Source: an uncultured Lachnospiraceae bacterium
Lineage (GTDB): Bacteria > Bacillota > Clostridia > Lachnospirales > Lachnospiraceae
DNA: 64,000 nucleotides
Direction: 5' to 3'
Assembly: GCA_902797185.1 (NCBI GenBank)
Contig: CADBRV010000092.1
Coordinates: 1 to 64,000 of the forward strand
Position numbers and translations under genes: made by a program. Of this stretch, positions 51,196-60,158 are shown one piece after another. Under the pieces are notes generated by a model that did not search any database, was not told the origin of the DNA, and worked only from the letters and a program-made list of their open reading frames with translations. Numbering within the stretch: position 1 is the first letter of the stretch; every line of letters starts with the position of its first letter.

Positions 51196-51629
51196 CCGAG
51201 GGGCAGGATGAATTAATCCGGCTCTATGAAGCTTATATGGACGGGTCGGATGAGCAGAAAAACGATGTGCAGCAGGGTATGAAAAACCTGTGGCAGGCAC
51301 GCTATGAAAACCCCAGGCATGAGCGCTTTTACAAAAACGTGAAAACCGTGGTGGAGGGGATCCTGCGGCAGGAGCCGGACGAGGCGGAAAGCTGCAGCGT
51401 CCTTTCCTATATGCTGCAGGCCCAGGAAGGCGTGTCCAAAAAAGAGCGTACCTATTATATGCTGACGGCTGCCCATGGGCTGGGAATCGGCCTGGTCTCC
51501 TTCCTTGCACAGGAAGATGCCCTGCGTCTGGCACAGCAGTACGAGCAGATGTTCCCGAAGAGGGAGCGCACCCCGGTGCAGAGGGATATGCTCAAGGCCC
51601 TGCAGAAAAGAGGCAAAGGAAAGACATAA
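51192..51629 (+). CDS. Conserved-looking small protein coupled to the aldolase, function unknown
   Basis: A 145-residue soluble, mostly helical protein, rich in Glu, Gln and Arg, with no signal peptide or membrane segment. I do not recognise a family. It begins on an ATGA overlap with the aldolase gene and has an AGGAGGCAGG site, so it is certainly translated with it. Apart from that link nothing points to a role. Confidence 0.7.
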   Translation: MTEGQDELIRLYEAYMDGSDEQKNDVQQGMKNLWQARYENPRHERFYKNVKTVVEGILRQEPDEAESCSVLSYMLQAQEGVSKKERTYYMLTAAHGLGIGLVSFLAQEDALRLAQQYEQMFPKRERTPVQRDMLKALQKRGKGKT

Positions 51630-51797
51630 TTTAATAGTCTTAAACAAGCAGGGAATTTAGCAAAAAGTAAGGGACAGGCCCGGGAATGCGGCCTGCCAGA
51701 TACGGTGGAATTCCGGGCGAGGCGGCGAAGCACGGTGCCCGGGCAGAGGAAAGGGCGGTTTTCCCCGTTTCTTACTGTTTTGTTCAGAAAAAGTTTA

Positions 51798-51826
51798 TTG
51801 ATTTTGCACAATCGAAACCGTATACT
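51798..51826 (+). promoter_or_regulatory. Promoter of ftsH
   Basis: TTGATT (51798-51803), 17-base spacer, TATACT (51821-51826). Confidence 0.75.
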
Positions 51827-51870
51827 TACTTAATAGCATAAAAAAAGAAAGCCGGAAGCAATCTATATAT

Positions 51871-52005
51871 GTCGTAGGAAGGAGCCCGCTTCAGCGGCAG
51901 GATTCCTTACGATGTACCAGCCGCATCGTCCGCCGTCCCGCCTGGCAAGGCGGTGACGCAGGCCGCGCCCTCACGCGAAGCGTGATCTTTCATGGCGCGC
52001 CTCTC
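51871..52005 (+). repeat. Composite hairpin element, full-length copy 2, in the ftsH leader
   Basis: It aligns along its whole length with the element at 27508. Stems: TCGTAGGAA/TTCCTTACGA enclosing CCGC-TTCA-GCGG; CGATG-9-CATCG; CGTC(C)CGCC/GGCGG(T)GACG; TCACGC-GAA-GCGTGA; and GGCCGCGCC with GGCGCGCC. Where the sequence differs from copy 1, both arms of a stem change together. Confidence 0.75.
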
Positions 52006-52058
52006 CTTAAGGACGACTTGGAATGCGGCGTCTGTCCATTTCCGACGAGGAGGAATTT

Positions 52059-54317
52059 GTGGCGAATCAGAATAACAACCGGCCCGGCGGTCAAGGCGGG
52101 CCGAATCGGAACCAAAACGGCGGGGGAAAAAAGAACAACAATGGCCAGATGGTCATGATGATGGTCCTGGCAGCCCTGGTCGTCATGTTTTTCATGAGCA
52201 TGTTTTCCAGCCGCGCGATGCTCAGCGCTTCCCAGAAAATCAGCTATTCCCAGTTCCTGGACATGGTTGAGGAAGGGAAGGTCGAAAGCGTAGAGATTCA
52301 GACTTACCAGATCAATATCACGCCGACCAGTGACAGCAGCGATAAGAACGCGATCCAGCAGGAATACTACACCGGACGGGTGGATGACCCGGACCTGGTG
52401 AGCTACCTTCGTAAATACGATGTGGATATCTCCGGAAAGATCCCGGACAGCTCATCCGCTATCCTTTACAATGTACTCAGCATCATACTTCCCATCGTGC
52501 TTTTGTGGGGGCTCCTGTATTACTTCATGAAGCGTTCTGCGGGAGCCGGCGGCAGCGGGATCATGGGCGTAGGCAAGAGCAACGCCAAGGTCTATGTACA
52601 GAAGGAAACCGGCGTTACGTTTAAAGACGTGGCCGGGCAGGATGAGGCAAAGGAATCCCTGCAGGAGGTGGTGGATTTCCTGCACAACCCGCAGAAATAT
52701 ACGGCGATCGGGGCAAAGCTCCCCAAAGGCGCCCTTTTAGTAGGCCCTCCGGGTACCGGCAAGACCCTTCTTGCCAGGGCGGTGGCAGGCGAAGCCCATG
52801 TGCCGTTCTTCTCCCTGGCAGGTTCTGATTTTGTAGAAATGTTCGTAGGCGTGGGAGCATCCCGTGTCCGTGACTTGTTCCGTGAAGCGGAAAAGAACGC
52901 TCCCTGCATCATCTTTATCGACGAGATCGATGCCATCGGCAAGAGCCGTGACAGCCGTTATGGCGGAAACGACGAGCGGGAACAGACATTGAACCAGCTG
53001 CTTTCCGAGATGGATGGTTTTGACCCGTCCAAGGGTATCCTGATCCTGGCAGCTACCAACCGTCCGGAAGTACTGGACAAGGCGCTGCTCCGTCCGGGAC
53101 GTTTTGACCGGAGGATCATTGTAGACAAGCCGGACCTGAAAGGCCGTATTGACACCCTCCGGGTACATGCCAAGGATGTCAAGATGGATGATACCGTCAA
53201 CCTGGAAGAAATCGCTTTGGCTACTTCCGGCGCGGTAGGATCCGATCTTGCCAACATCATCAATGAGGCAGCCATCAACGCTGTCAAGTGCGGGCGCCGG
53301 GTCGTAACCCAGGCAGACCTTCTGGAATCGGTGGAAGTAGTCATCGCCGGCAAGGAAAAGAAAGACCGTATCCTGGGCGAAAAGGAAAAACGCATCGTGG
53401 CTACCCACGAGGTCGGCCATGCCCTGGTTACCGCCCTGCAGAAGAATGCGGAACCGGTACAGAAGATTACCATCGTGCCCCGTACCATGGGAGCTTTGGG
53501 ATATGTCATGCAGGTGCCGGAAGAAGAAAAGTACCTGATGAGCGAAGACGAGCTGAAAGCCCGCCTCGTGACTTATATGGGCGGCCGCGCAGCCGAGGAG
53601 CTGAAATTTGATTCGGTTACCACCGGCGCGTCCAATGATATTGAACAGGCGACCAAGATTGCCAGGGCTATGATTACCCAGTACGGCATGTCCAAGAAGT
53701 TCGGGCTTATGAGCCTGGCATCCGTAGAGAACCAGTACCTGGACGGCAGGGCAATGCTCAACTGCGGCGAAGCCACAGCGGCAGAAATCGATGACGAAGT
53801 ACAGGCCCTTCTGGCAGAAAGCTATGAAAAGGCAAAGGAACTGCTTTCCGAAAACCTGGATATCCTGGAAGAAATCGCAGAGTTCCTGTACCAGAAGGAA
53901 ACCATTACCGGCAAGCAGTTCATGGAAATCTTCAACCGCCTGAGGGTGCAGAAGGGATATGAACCCGGAAAATTTGCCGAACCGGAAGGCACACATGGGG
54001 CAGAAGAGAACCATGGTGCAGGCTCGGGAAGTGCCAGCCAGGGTGCCGGGCAGGCAGCCGGTGCAGGCAGCGTCAGCCAGAACGCCGGGCAGGCAGCAGG
54101 CGCAGGATATGCCAGCCAGGAAGCCGGCCCGCAGGACGCAGCGCCTGCCCAGGACCAGGCAGATGGCGGCAGCGCCCGGCCGGAAAGCGATGACGATATC
54201 GTAGAGTCCGATGGCGCCATTGCTTACCGCCAGCAGCAGGAGAAGGCAAGGCAGCAGGAAGCTGCAGGCCGGGAGGATGCTCCTGCCCAGGATGGCAGCC
54301 AGGACCCGCAGGCTTAA
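52059..54317 (+). CDS. ftsH: ATP-dependent zinc metalloprotease FtsH
   Basis: A membrane-bound AAA+ protease of about 752 residues that degrades damaged or regulatory membrane and cytosolic proteins. Two N-terminal membrane helices flank an outer domain; the AAA domain has Walker A GPPGTGKT (about residue 229), Walker [10 protein letters not shown] and the arginine-finger SRH; the protease has HEVGH (about residue 449). The C-terminal 110 residues are Ala/Gly/Gln-rich, with three imperfect repeats of GAGxxSQxAGQAA. The start is taken as GTG 52059 with GGAGG 5 bases upstream; an ATG at 52023 is the alternative. The leader carries a hairpin element. Confidence 0.95.
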   Translation: MANQNNNRPGGQGGPNRNQNGGGKKNNNGQMVMMMVLAALVVMFFMSMFSSRAMLSASQKISYSQFLDMVEEGKVESVEIQTYQINITPTSDSSDKNAIQQEYYTGRVDDPDLVSYLRKYDVDISGKIPDSSSAILYNVLSIILPIVLLWGLLYYFMKRSAGAGGSGIMGVGKSNAKVYVQKETGVTFKDVAGQDEAKESLQEVVDFLHNPQKYTAIGAKLPKGALLVGPPGTGKTLLARAVAGEAHVPFFSLAGSDFVEMFVGVGASRVRDLFREAEKNAPCIIFIDEIDAIGKSRDSRYGGNDEREQTLNQLLSEMDGFDPSKGILILAATNRPEVLDKALLRPGRFDRRIIVDKPDLKGRIDTLRVHAKDVKMDDTVNLEEIALATSGAVGSDLANIINEAAINAVKCGRRVVTQADLLESVEVVIAGKEKKDRILGEKEKRIVATHEVGHALVTALQKNAEPVQKITIVPRTMGALGYVMQVPEEEKYLMSEDELKARLVTYMGGRAAEELKFDSVTTGASNDIEQATKIARAMITQYGMSKKFGLMSLASVENQYLDGRAMLNCGEATAAEIDDEVQALLAESYEKAKELLSENLDILEEIAEFLYQKETITGKQFMEIFNRLRVQKGYEPGKFAEPEGTHGAEENHGAGSGSASQGAGQAAGAGSVSQNAGQAAGAGYASQEAGPQDAAPAQDQADGGSARPESDDDIVESDGAIAYRQQQEKARQQEAAGREDAPAQDGSQDPQA

Positions 54318-54502
54318 GGCCGGCAGAAGATCCGAAAGAGGCCAGGGGAAAACGGAAAAAGACCACAGAAGGTTCCAAAAAGACCAGCAAGGTCCAAAAA
54401 AGATCCGCCTATCTATTGCGAAAAAGCGCGGCAGGCAGGATAATTCATAAACAGAAACAGCACCCTTGTCCAAGGGCAGGGCGGCATAATGTGATATAAT
54501 AA

Positions 54503-54537
54503 GGGGCGGAAAGCGCGAAAGCTTCCCGTCCCTTTTA
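54503..54537 (+). terminator. Terminator downstream of ftsH
   Basis: GGGGCGGAAAGC pairs with GCTTCCCGTCCC (one mismatch, one G-U) and is followed by TTTTAT. A TATAAT with an upstream TG (54492-54500) lies just before it, so this could also be an attenuator of a short uvrC transcript. Confidence 0.6.
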
Positions 54538-54538
54538 T

Positions 54539-54638
54539 ATCGTAAGGAGGGACCTGCTTCAGCGGGAGGATCCCTTACGACATGCTATGCGGCCTGCCTC
54601 AGCAGGCAGGGAAAACAGGCGCATGAGGGGCATGCCCC
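54539..54638 (+). repeat. Composite hairpin element, partial copy upstream of uvrC
   Basis: TCGTAAGG/CCTTACGA arms enclose CCTGC-TTCA-GCGGG (with a U-G pair where other copies have C-G). GCCTGC-CTCA-GCAGGC and GGGGCATGCCCC follow. The first module matches 27508 and 51871; the rest differs. Confidence 0.65.
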
Positions 54639-54664
54639 GGAGCGTGTAAACCAGGAGGAGCGGA

Positions 54665-56524
54665 TTGAACGAGGAGATCCAGAAAGCGTTAAAACAGCTG
54701 CCGGGACGCCCCGGCGTCTACATCATGTATGACGCGGGTGACACAATCATTTATATCGGCAAGGCAGTGAATTTGAAAAACCGGGTCCGCCAGTATTTCC
54801 ATGGGGGAGACGGCAGGCCCATGCTGGCACAGCTGGTGCCCCAGATCGCCCATTTTGAATACATCCTGACAGATTCCGAGCTGGAAGCCCTGGTCCTGGA
54901 GAACAACCTGATCAAGGAAAACCGCCCGAAATTCAATACGCTTTTGAAGGATGACAAGACGTATCCTTATATCAAAGTGACTTTGGAGGAAACTTACCCC
55001 CGCATCCTTTTGGTAAGGCAGATGAAGAAAGACGGTTCCAGGTATTTCGGGCCTTTTACCGATGCGGGCGCCGTCCGCACTGTGATCGACCTGCTGCAGA
55101 AGCGTTACCAGGTCCGCAGCTGCCGCAAGAGCCTGGGATATCCGGCGGACCCTAAGGAGCGGGCCTGCCTGAATTACCAGATGGGGCGCTGCCCGGCACC
55201 TTGCCAGGGCCTTATCACCCCGGAGGAATACCGGAAAAAGGTGGACCAGGCAGTAGCAGTACTTGCCGGCAGCGGCAGCACTTTGGTAAAGGAACTGGCC
55301 GATAAGATGCAGGAGGCATCCGCCCGCCTGGAATTTGAACAGGCGGGACAGTACAAGGAGCTTCTGGAAGATGTGGCGAAAGTCACCTCCACCCAGAAAA
55401 TCACCGCCCACAATGACAACGACGAGGACATTATTGCCCTTGCCCAGGACCAGAAGGACGCCGTGGTACAGGTCTTTTTTGTACGGGAAGGCAAACTGGT
55501 GGGCCGGGAGCATTTCTATATGAATGTCGCGCTGGATGACGAAAAAGGCGAGATCCTGGCCAATTTTATCAAGCAGTATTATTCCGGCACCCCCTTCCTT
55601 CCCGGGGAGGTCTACGTGCCTTGTGATTTACCGGATATGGACCTTCTGGAGCAGTGGCTGGGAGAAAAAAGAGGAAGGAAAGTCACGATTAAAGTGCCCC
55701 AGAGAGGGCAGAAGGAAAAGCTGCAGGAGCTGGCACAGAAAAACGCCGCCATGATCCTGGAGCAGAATAAAGAAAAGCTCAGGCGCGAAGAGCAGAGGAC
55801 CAAAGGCGCCATGCGCGAGCTGGGCCGCCTGATGCAGGTGGGTGAGCTCCACAGGGTGGAAGCCTATGATATTTCCAACATCAGCGGCTTTGCCATGGTA
55901 GGCTCCATGGTGGTCTTTGAAGATGGAAAGCCCAAGCGCAGCGATTACCGCAAGTTCCGGATCCAGAGCCTCAGCGGGCAGAATGATTATGCCGCCATGG
56001 AAGAAGTGCTTACCAGGCGTTTTTCCCACGGGATCCGGGAAAAGGAAGAGGGAAATGGGGAGTTTGACAGCTTCACTCGATTCCCGGACGTGGTGCTGAT
56101 GGACGGCGGCAAAGGGCAGGTCCATATCGCGGAGAGGGTCTTAGGCAGCCTGGGACTCAATATCCCGGTGTGCGGCATGGTCAAGGATGACCACCACAGG
56201 ACCAGGGCGCTGCTGGTAAACGGGGCAGAAGTCCCCATGGAAAAAAGCACCTCCGCGTTCCACCTCCTGACCAGGATCCAGGACGAAGCCCATCGTTTTG
56301 CCATTACCTACCACAGGAACATGAGGGGCAAAAGCCAGGTCACTTCTGTGCTGGACCAGATCCCGGGCATCGGGCCGGTGCGGCGCAAAGCATTGATGCG
56401 GCATTTTGCTTCCTTGGAAGAGGTACGCAAAGCATCCGAAAAAGAGCTGGCAGAGATTGATGGCATGAATGCCAAAAGCGCCGGCCAGGTATATGAATAT
56501 TTTCACGCTCCGGAGAAATCCTGA
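54665..56524 (+). CDS. uvrC: Excinuclease ABC subunit C
   Basis: A 619-residue nucleotide-excision repair endonuclease that cuts on both sides of a lesion marked by UvrAB. The N-terminal GIY-YIG nuclease shows GRPGVYIMYDAGDTIIYIGKA and NLKNRVRQYF. A UVR domain lies near residues 205-240, the RNase H-like C-terminal nuclease has RVEAYDISNISG and VVLMDGGKGQV, and a helix-hairpin-helix pair (DQIPGIGPVRRKALMRHF) ends the protein. The start is TTG, 4-5 bases after AGGAGGAG. Single gene; uvrA and uvrB are not in the window. Confidence 0.95.
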   Translation: MNEEIQKALKQLPGRPGVYIMYDAGDTIIYIGKAVNLKNRVRQYFHGGDGRPMLAQLVPQIAHFEYILTDSELEALVLENNLIKENRPKFNTLLKDDKTYPYIKVTLEETYPRILLVRQMKKDGSRYFGPFTDAGAVRTVIDLLQKRYQVRSCRKSLGYPADPKERACLNYQMGRCPAPCQGLITPEEYRKKVDQAVAVLAGSGSTLVKELADKMQEASARLEFEQAGQYKELLEDVAKVTSTQKITAHNDNDEDIIALAQDQKDAVVQVFFVREGKLVGREHFYMNVALDDEKGEILANFIKQYYSGTPFLPGEVYVPCDLPDMDLLEQWLGEKRGRKVTIKVPQRGQKEKLQELAQKNAAMILEQNKEKLRREEQRTKGAMRELGRLMQVGELHRVEAYDISNISGFAMVGSMVVFEDGKPKRSDYRKFRIQSLSGQNDYAAMEEVLTRRFSHGIREKEEGNGEFDSFTRFPDVVLMDGGKGQVHIAERVLGSLGLNIPVCGMVKDDHHRTRALLVNGAEVPMEKSTSAFHLLTRIQDEAHRFAITYHRNMRGKSQVTSVLDQIPGIGPVRRKALMRHFASLEEVRKASEKELAEIDGMNAKSAGQVYEYFHAPEKS

Positions 56525-56564
56525 GAAGGACATTGCCTGCAGGACTATTGCCAAGGCTGTGCAT

Positions 56565-56692
56565 CCGCACGAAGTGCGGACAAATAGCGCGATTCCCTCA
56601 TAGGGAAGGTAAGGGCTTCCTTTGGAAAGGCATTGGGTTTCCGCTGCGCGGTATAAGGGAGGACCTTGCTGCAGGAATGCACATAGTGTGCA
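56565..56692. repeat. Hairpin cluster upstream of hprK
   Basis: Three perfect short hairpins, each with a three-base loop: CCGCAC-GAA-GTGCGG (56565-56579), TTCCCT-CAT-AGGGAA (56593-56607) and TGCACA-TAG-TGTGCA (56678-56692). The first shares the 14-base word CCGCACGAAGTGCG with the element at 27508. Confidence 0.6.
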
Positions 56693-56789
56693 TGGGCACG
56701 GAGGTCCGGCAGCTTTTAAGTGATGAATATTATAAAAAATGATACACCGAAGCCATACGTTTGTTTTTCAGGAAAGAGGGGATTACCAT

Positions 56790-57743
56790 ATGGAAGAAAC
56801 AAACCACAAGAGCGTGCCGCTGGACAAGCTCCTGGAATCTTTGGACGTGACAAAGCTGACCCCGGACGTGGATACGTCCCATATCGTGGTCAAGACCAGG
56901 GAGATCAACCGTCCCGGCCTGCAGCTCACCGGTTATTTTGATGATTTCGTTTACGACCGTGTCATGGTCTTAGGGAAGGTGGAATATAATTACATCCGCC
57001 ATCTTTCCGTCGAAAGGCGGATCGAAGTATTCGACCGGATCTTTTCCTACCACGGCCCGTGCATGATTTTCTGCCGGGGGCAGCTGCCTTCCGATGAAAT
57101 CATCGCGCTGGCTACAAAGCATGGGGTGCCCCTTTATATGACCAAAACCATGACCTCCCCGTTTATGGGGCAGATCATTACCGAGCTGGGCGAATTCCTG
57201 GCGCCGGAGATGACGTTGCATGGGGTGCTGGTAGATGTATATGGCGAAGGCGTCTTGATCCAGGGCGAAAGCGGTATCGGCAAAAGCGAGGCTGCCCTGG
57301 AACTGATCCGCCGCGGCCACCGTTTGGTGGCAGACGACGTGGTGGTGATCAAGAGGATTAATGAAAAATCCCTGATCGGATCTGCCCCTTCCATCACGAA
57401 GAATTTCCTGGAAGTGCGGGGTATCGGCATCATCGACGCCAAGACGCTGTTCGGCGTGGAATCCATCAAGGATTCCCAGAAGATCGACATGGTGGTGCGC
57501 CTGGAAGAATGGAACAAGGACATGGAGTTCGACCGCCTGGGCATGAAGGATGAATACATCAACCTGCTGGGCCTGGATATCGTATGCCAGGTACTCCCCA
57601 TCCGTCCGGGCCGGAACCTGGCCGTGATCGTGGAAGCGGCAGCGGCCAACCACAGGCAGAAAAAAATGGGTTACAACGCTGCACAGGAGCTTTACCGCCG
57701 CGTGCAGAAAAATATGGAAGAAAAAAAGGCAAAACTCAAATAA
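56790..57743 (+). CDS. hprK: HPr kinase/phosphorylase
   Basis: A 317-residue bifunctional enzyme that phosphorylates HPr (and Crh) on Ser46 when glycolytic intermediates are high and removes the phosphate when phosphate is high. It has Walker A GESGIGKSE at about residue 158, RGHRLVADDVVVI, and the HprK signature RGIGIIDAKTLFG. The N-terminal receptor-like domain is present. The ATG at 56790 is set by GAGGGG 8 bases upstream. A Crh-like target is encoded 4.2 kb downstream. It controls carbon catabolite repression through CcpA. Confidence 0.95.
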   Translation: MEETNHKSVPLDKLLESLDVTKLTPDVDTSHIVVKTREINRPGLQLTGYFDDFVYDRVMVLGKVEYNYIRHLSVERRIEVFDRIFSYHGPCMIFCRGQLPSDEIIALATKHGVPLYMTKTMTSPFMGQIITELGEFLAPEMTLHGVLVDVYGEGVLIQGESGIGKSEAALELIRRGHRLVADDVVVIKRINEKSLIGSAPSITKNFLEVRGIGIIDAKTLFGVESIKDSQKIDMVVRLEEWNKDMEFDRLGMKDEYINLLGLDIVCQVLPIRPGRNLAVIVEAAAANHRQKKMGYNAAQELYRRVQKNMEEKKAKLK

Positions 57744-57789
57744 CAGTACAGGCACGGGATAATGCGGCAGGGCGCATTTAAAAGCGTGC

Positions 57790-57815
57790 AGGACGTACAA
57801 AGGCACGTCCTTTTC
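57790..57815 (+). terminator. Possible terminator of hprK
   Basis: AGGACGT-8-ACGTCCT followed by TTT. The stem is good and the T-run short. Confidence 0.55.
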
Positions 57816-57858
57816 CGCCGCCTCCAGGCTGTGGAAAGGATCGAGAGGAGGAAAGAGA

Positions 57859-59256
57859 TTGGAAAGGAAAAATGCGTGGAAGGATTATTCTGCGGAAGAG
57901 AAGGAGAAAGCCTTTTCTTTTGCGGAGCAGTATAAAGAATTCATCAGCAATTGCAAGACCGAGCGGGAATGCGTAAAGGAATTTGAAAAACGCGCCAAGG
58001 CAGCAGGCTACATCCCGGTGGAAGAAGTCGTGAAGGAACGAAAGAAGCTCCAGCCCGGTGACAAAGTATTCTGCAACAACATGGGCAAGGAAATCGCCAT
58101 GTTCCAGATCGGGAAAAGGCCCCTGGAGGATGGCATGAACATCCTGGGCGCCCACATTGACTCCCCCAGGCTGGACATCAAGCAGAACCCGCTTTATGAA
58201 GATACGGAAATGGCACTTCTGGATACCCATTATTATGGCGGTATCAAGAAATACCAGTGGGTGGCACTGCCCTTGGCGATTCATGGCGTCGTGGTAAAGA
58301 AGGATGGCACCAAGGTAGAAGTATCCGTAGGCGAAAAAGAGGACGACCCGGTATTCGGTGTCAGCGACATCCTGATCCACCTTGCCCAGACCCAGATGGC
58401 AAAGAAGGCCTCTGAGGCAGTAAACGGCGAAGACCTGAACATCCTGGTGGGCAGCATCCCGCTGGAAGGGGAGGAAAAGGACGCCGTCAGCGCCAATATC
58501 AAGAAGATCCTGGAGGAAACCTACGGGATCCAGGAAGAAGACTTCCTTTCCGCCGAGCTGGAAGTCGTCCCGGCAGGAAAAGCCAGGGATTATGGCTTTG
58601 ACCGGGGGCTTATCATGGGCTATGGCCAGGATGACCGTTCCTGTGCCTTCCCGTCCTTTGACGCCATGCTGGCAGCCAGGGATCCGGAGAGGACCAGCGT
58701 GTGCCTCCTGGTGGACAAGGAAGAAATCGGCAGCGTAGGCGCCACCGGCATGACTTCCCGGTTCTTTGAGAACATGGTGGCAGAGGTCATGAATGCCTGC
58801 GGGCAGTATTCCGAACTGGCGCTTCGCCGCGCGCTGGCCCATTCCTGCGTGCTTTCTTCTGATGTAAGCGCTGCTTTTGACAGCAATTACCCGGATGTAT
58901 TTGAAAAGAAAAATACCGCTTTCCTGGGAAGGGGCATCGTGTTCAACAAATTTACCGGAAGCCGAGGCAAGAGCGGTTCCAACGATGCCAACGCGGAATA
59001 TTTAGGGCATCTGCGCAGTATCCTGGATGCCAAGGGAGTGCATTTCCAGACCGCGGAACTGGGCAAGGTAGACCAGGGCGGCGGAGGCACCATCGCCTAC
59101 ATCCTTGCGAAATATGACATGCAGGTAGTGGACAGCGGCGTGGCCGTCCTGAACATGCATGCGCCTTGGGAAATCACCAGCAAGGCAGACCTGTATGAAG
59201 CACGGAAATGCTACCTGACATTCCTGGAGGATGCCGATTATGGAATTTGCAGATAA
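57859..59256 (+). CDS. M18 family aminopeptidase (aspartyl aminopeptidase-like)
   Basis: A 465-residue zinc exopeptidase that removes N-terminal residues from peptides in the cytoplasm. Metal and catalytic motifs: LGAHIDSPRLDI (His, Asp), GYGQDDRSCAFP, LLVDKEEIGSVGATG (the EE pair) and MHAPWEITSK (last metal histidine). It matches M18 proteins in length and order. It starts with TTG, 7 bases after GGAGG; no suitable ATG is near. The end overlaps the murB start by 17 bases, so the two are coupled. Confidence 0.9.
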   Translation: MERKNAWKDYSAEEKEKAFSFAEQYKEFISNCKTERECVKEFEKRAKAAGYIPVEEVVKERKKLQPGDKVFCNNMGKEIAMFQIGKRPLEDGMNILGAHIDSPRLDIKQNPLYEDTEMALLDTHYYGGIKKYQWVALPLAIHGVVVKKDGTKVEVSVGEKEDDPVFGVSDILIHLAQTQMAKKASEAVNGEDLNILVGSIPLEGEEKDAVSANIKKILEETYGIQEEDFLSAELEVVPAGKARDYGFDRGLIMGYGQDDRSCAFPSFDAMLAARDPERTSVCLLVDKEEIGSVGATGMTSRFFENMVAEVMNACGQYSELALRRALAHSCVLSSDVSAAFDSNYPDVFEKKNTAFLGRGIVFNKFTGSRGKSGSNDANAEYLGHLRSILDAKGVHFQTAELGKVDQGGGGTIAYILAKYDMQVVDSGVAVLNMHAPWEITSKADLYEARKCYLTFLEDADYGICR

Positions 59257-60157
59257 GCTGGAAAAACTGCTTCCGGAGGGGCAGGTCCTGTTCCATGAGC
59301 CCATGGGCAGGCATACCACCTTCCAGGTGGGCGGTGAAGCGGATTATTTCGTGCAGCCCATGGAAAGACAGGTGGCGCCTGTCATCCGGCTCTGCCGGGA
59401 AGAGGGCGTCCCCTTCCAGGTAGTGGGAAATGGCAGCAACCTTCTGGTATCAGACAAAGGCTACCGAGGGCTTATCCTGGCCATCGGCGCCAATATGGGG
59501 CAGATGGAGTTGGAAGGCAGCGTCCTTACCGCCCAGGCGGGAGCCATGCTTTCGTCTGCCGCAGCCCTTGCCAGGAGGGAAGGAAAGAGCGGCCTGGAAT
59601 TTGCCTCCGGCATCCCGGGGACCATAGGCGGGGCATTATATATGAATGCGGGAGCCTATGGCGGCGAGATGAAGGACCTGGTAAAGGAAGTGCACGCTGT
59701 TACGCGGGACGGCCGGACAGTGGTTTATACAGCAGAAACCTATGCAGGCGGTTACCGTACCAGCGCAGTGCGGCGGGACGGCGCCATCGTTTTGTCCGCC
59801 AGCTTTGCGTTGAAAGAGGGCACAGTGGAAGAAATCACGGCCCGCATGCAGGAGCTGCGCCGCAGGCGGCAGGAGAAGCAGCCTCTGGAATATCCCAGCG
59901 CCGGGAGCACTTTTAAGCGTCCCAAGGGAGATTATGCCGGAAGGCTCATCGAAGTGAGTGGGTTGCGGGGGTTTCAGATCGGCGGAGCCCAGGTTTCCGA
60001 AAAACACTGCGGCTTTGTCATCAACAAAGGCGGCGCCACGGCACAGGATATCTGGATGCTGATGCAGCATGTGATACGTACGGTCAAGGAAAAGCAGGGC
60101 GTGGTGCTGGAGCCGGAAGTCTGCTGCATCGGTTCCTTTGAAGACGGGGAGAAGTAG
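59240..60157 (+). CDS. murB: UDP-N-acetylenolpyruvoylglucosamine reductase
   Basis: A 305-residue FAD enzyme that makes UDP-N-acetylmuramic acid for peptidoglycan. It has MGRHTTFQVGGEADYFV, the FAD-binding VVGNGSNLLVSDKGYRGLIL, SGIPGTIGGALYMNAGAYGGE, PSAGSTFKRP (catalytic serine region) and NKGGATAQD. It is of the short (type II, Gram-positive) form. ATG 59240 is 9 bases after GGAGG; the ATG at 59231 abuts the site. It lies in a run with rapZ, whiA and crh. Confidence 0.95.
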   Translation: MEFADKLEKLLPEGQVLFHEPMGRHTTFQVGGEADYFVQPMERQVAPVIRLCREEGVPFQVVGNGSNLLVSDKGYRGLILAIGANMGQMELEGSVLTAQAGAMLSSAAALARREGKSGLEFASGIPGTIGGALYMNAGAYGGEMKDLVKEVHAVTRDGRTVVYTAETYAGGYRTSAVRRDGAIVLSASFALKEGTVEEITARMQELRRRRQEKQPLEYPSAGSTFKRPKGDYAGRLIEVSGLRGFQIGGAQVSEKHCGFVINKGGATAQDIWMLMQHVIRTVKEKQGVVLEPEVCCIGSFEDGEK

Positions 60158-60158
60158 T

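Larger units (their letters stand above)
51630..52058. other. Promoter and leader region of ftsH
   Basis: About 430 bases without a gene. It holds the ftsH promoter at 51798-51826 and a leader of about 225 bases that contains the hairpin element at 51871-52005. The first 150 bases show nothing clear. Confidence 0.6.
54318..54664. other. Gap between ftsH and uvrC
   Basis: About 350 bases: a purine-rich stretch, the terminator-like hairpin at 54503 and the hairpin element at 54539. The uvrC ribosome binding site AGGAGGAG lies at its end. Confidence 0.6.

Noticed and set aside
54492-54500. Extended -10 promoter for uvrC
   Set aside because: TATAAT with an upstream TG is present, but a terminator-like hairpin follows within a few bases and no -35 box is seen, so a promoter here is doubtful.
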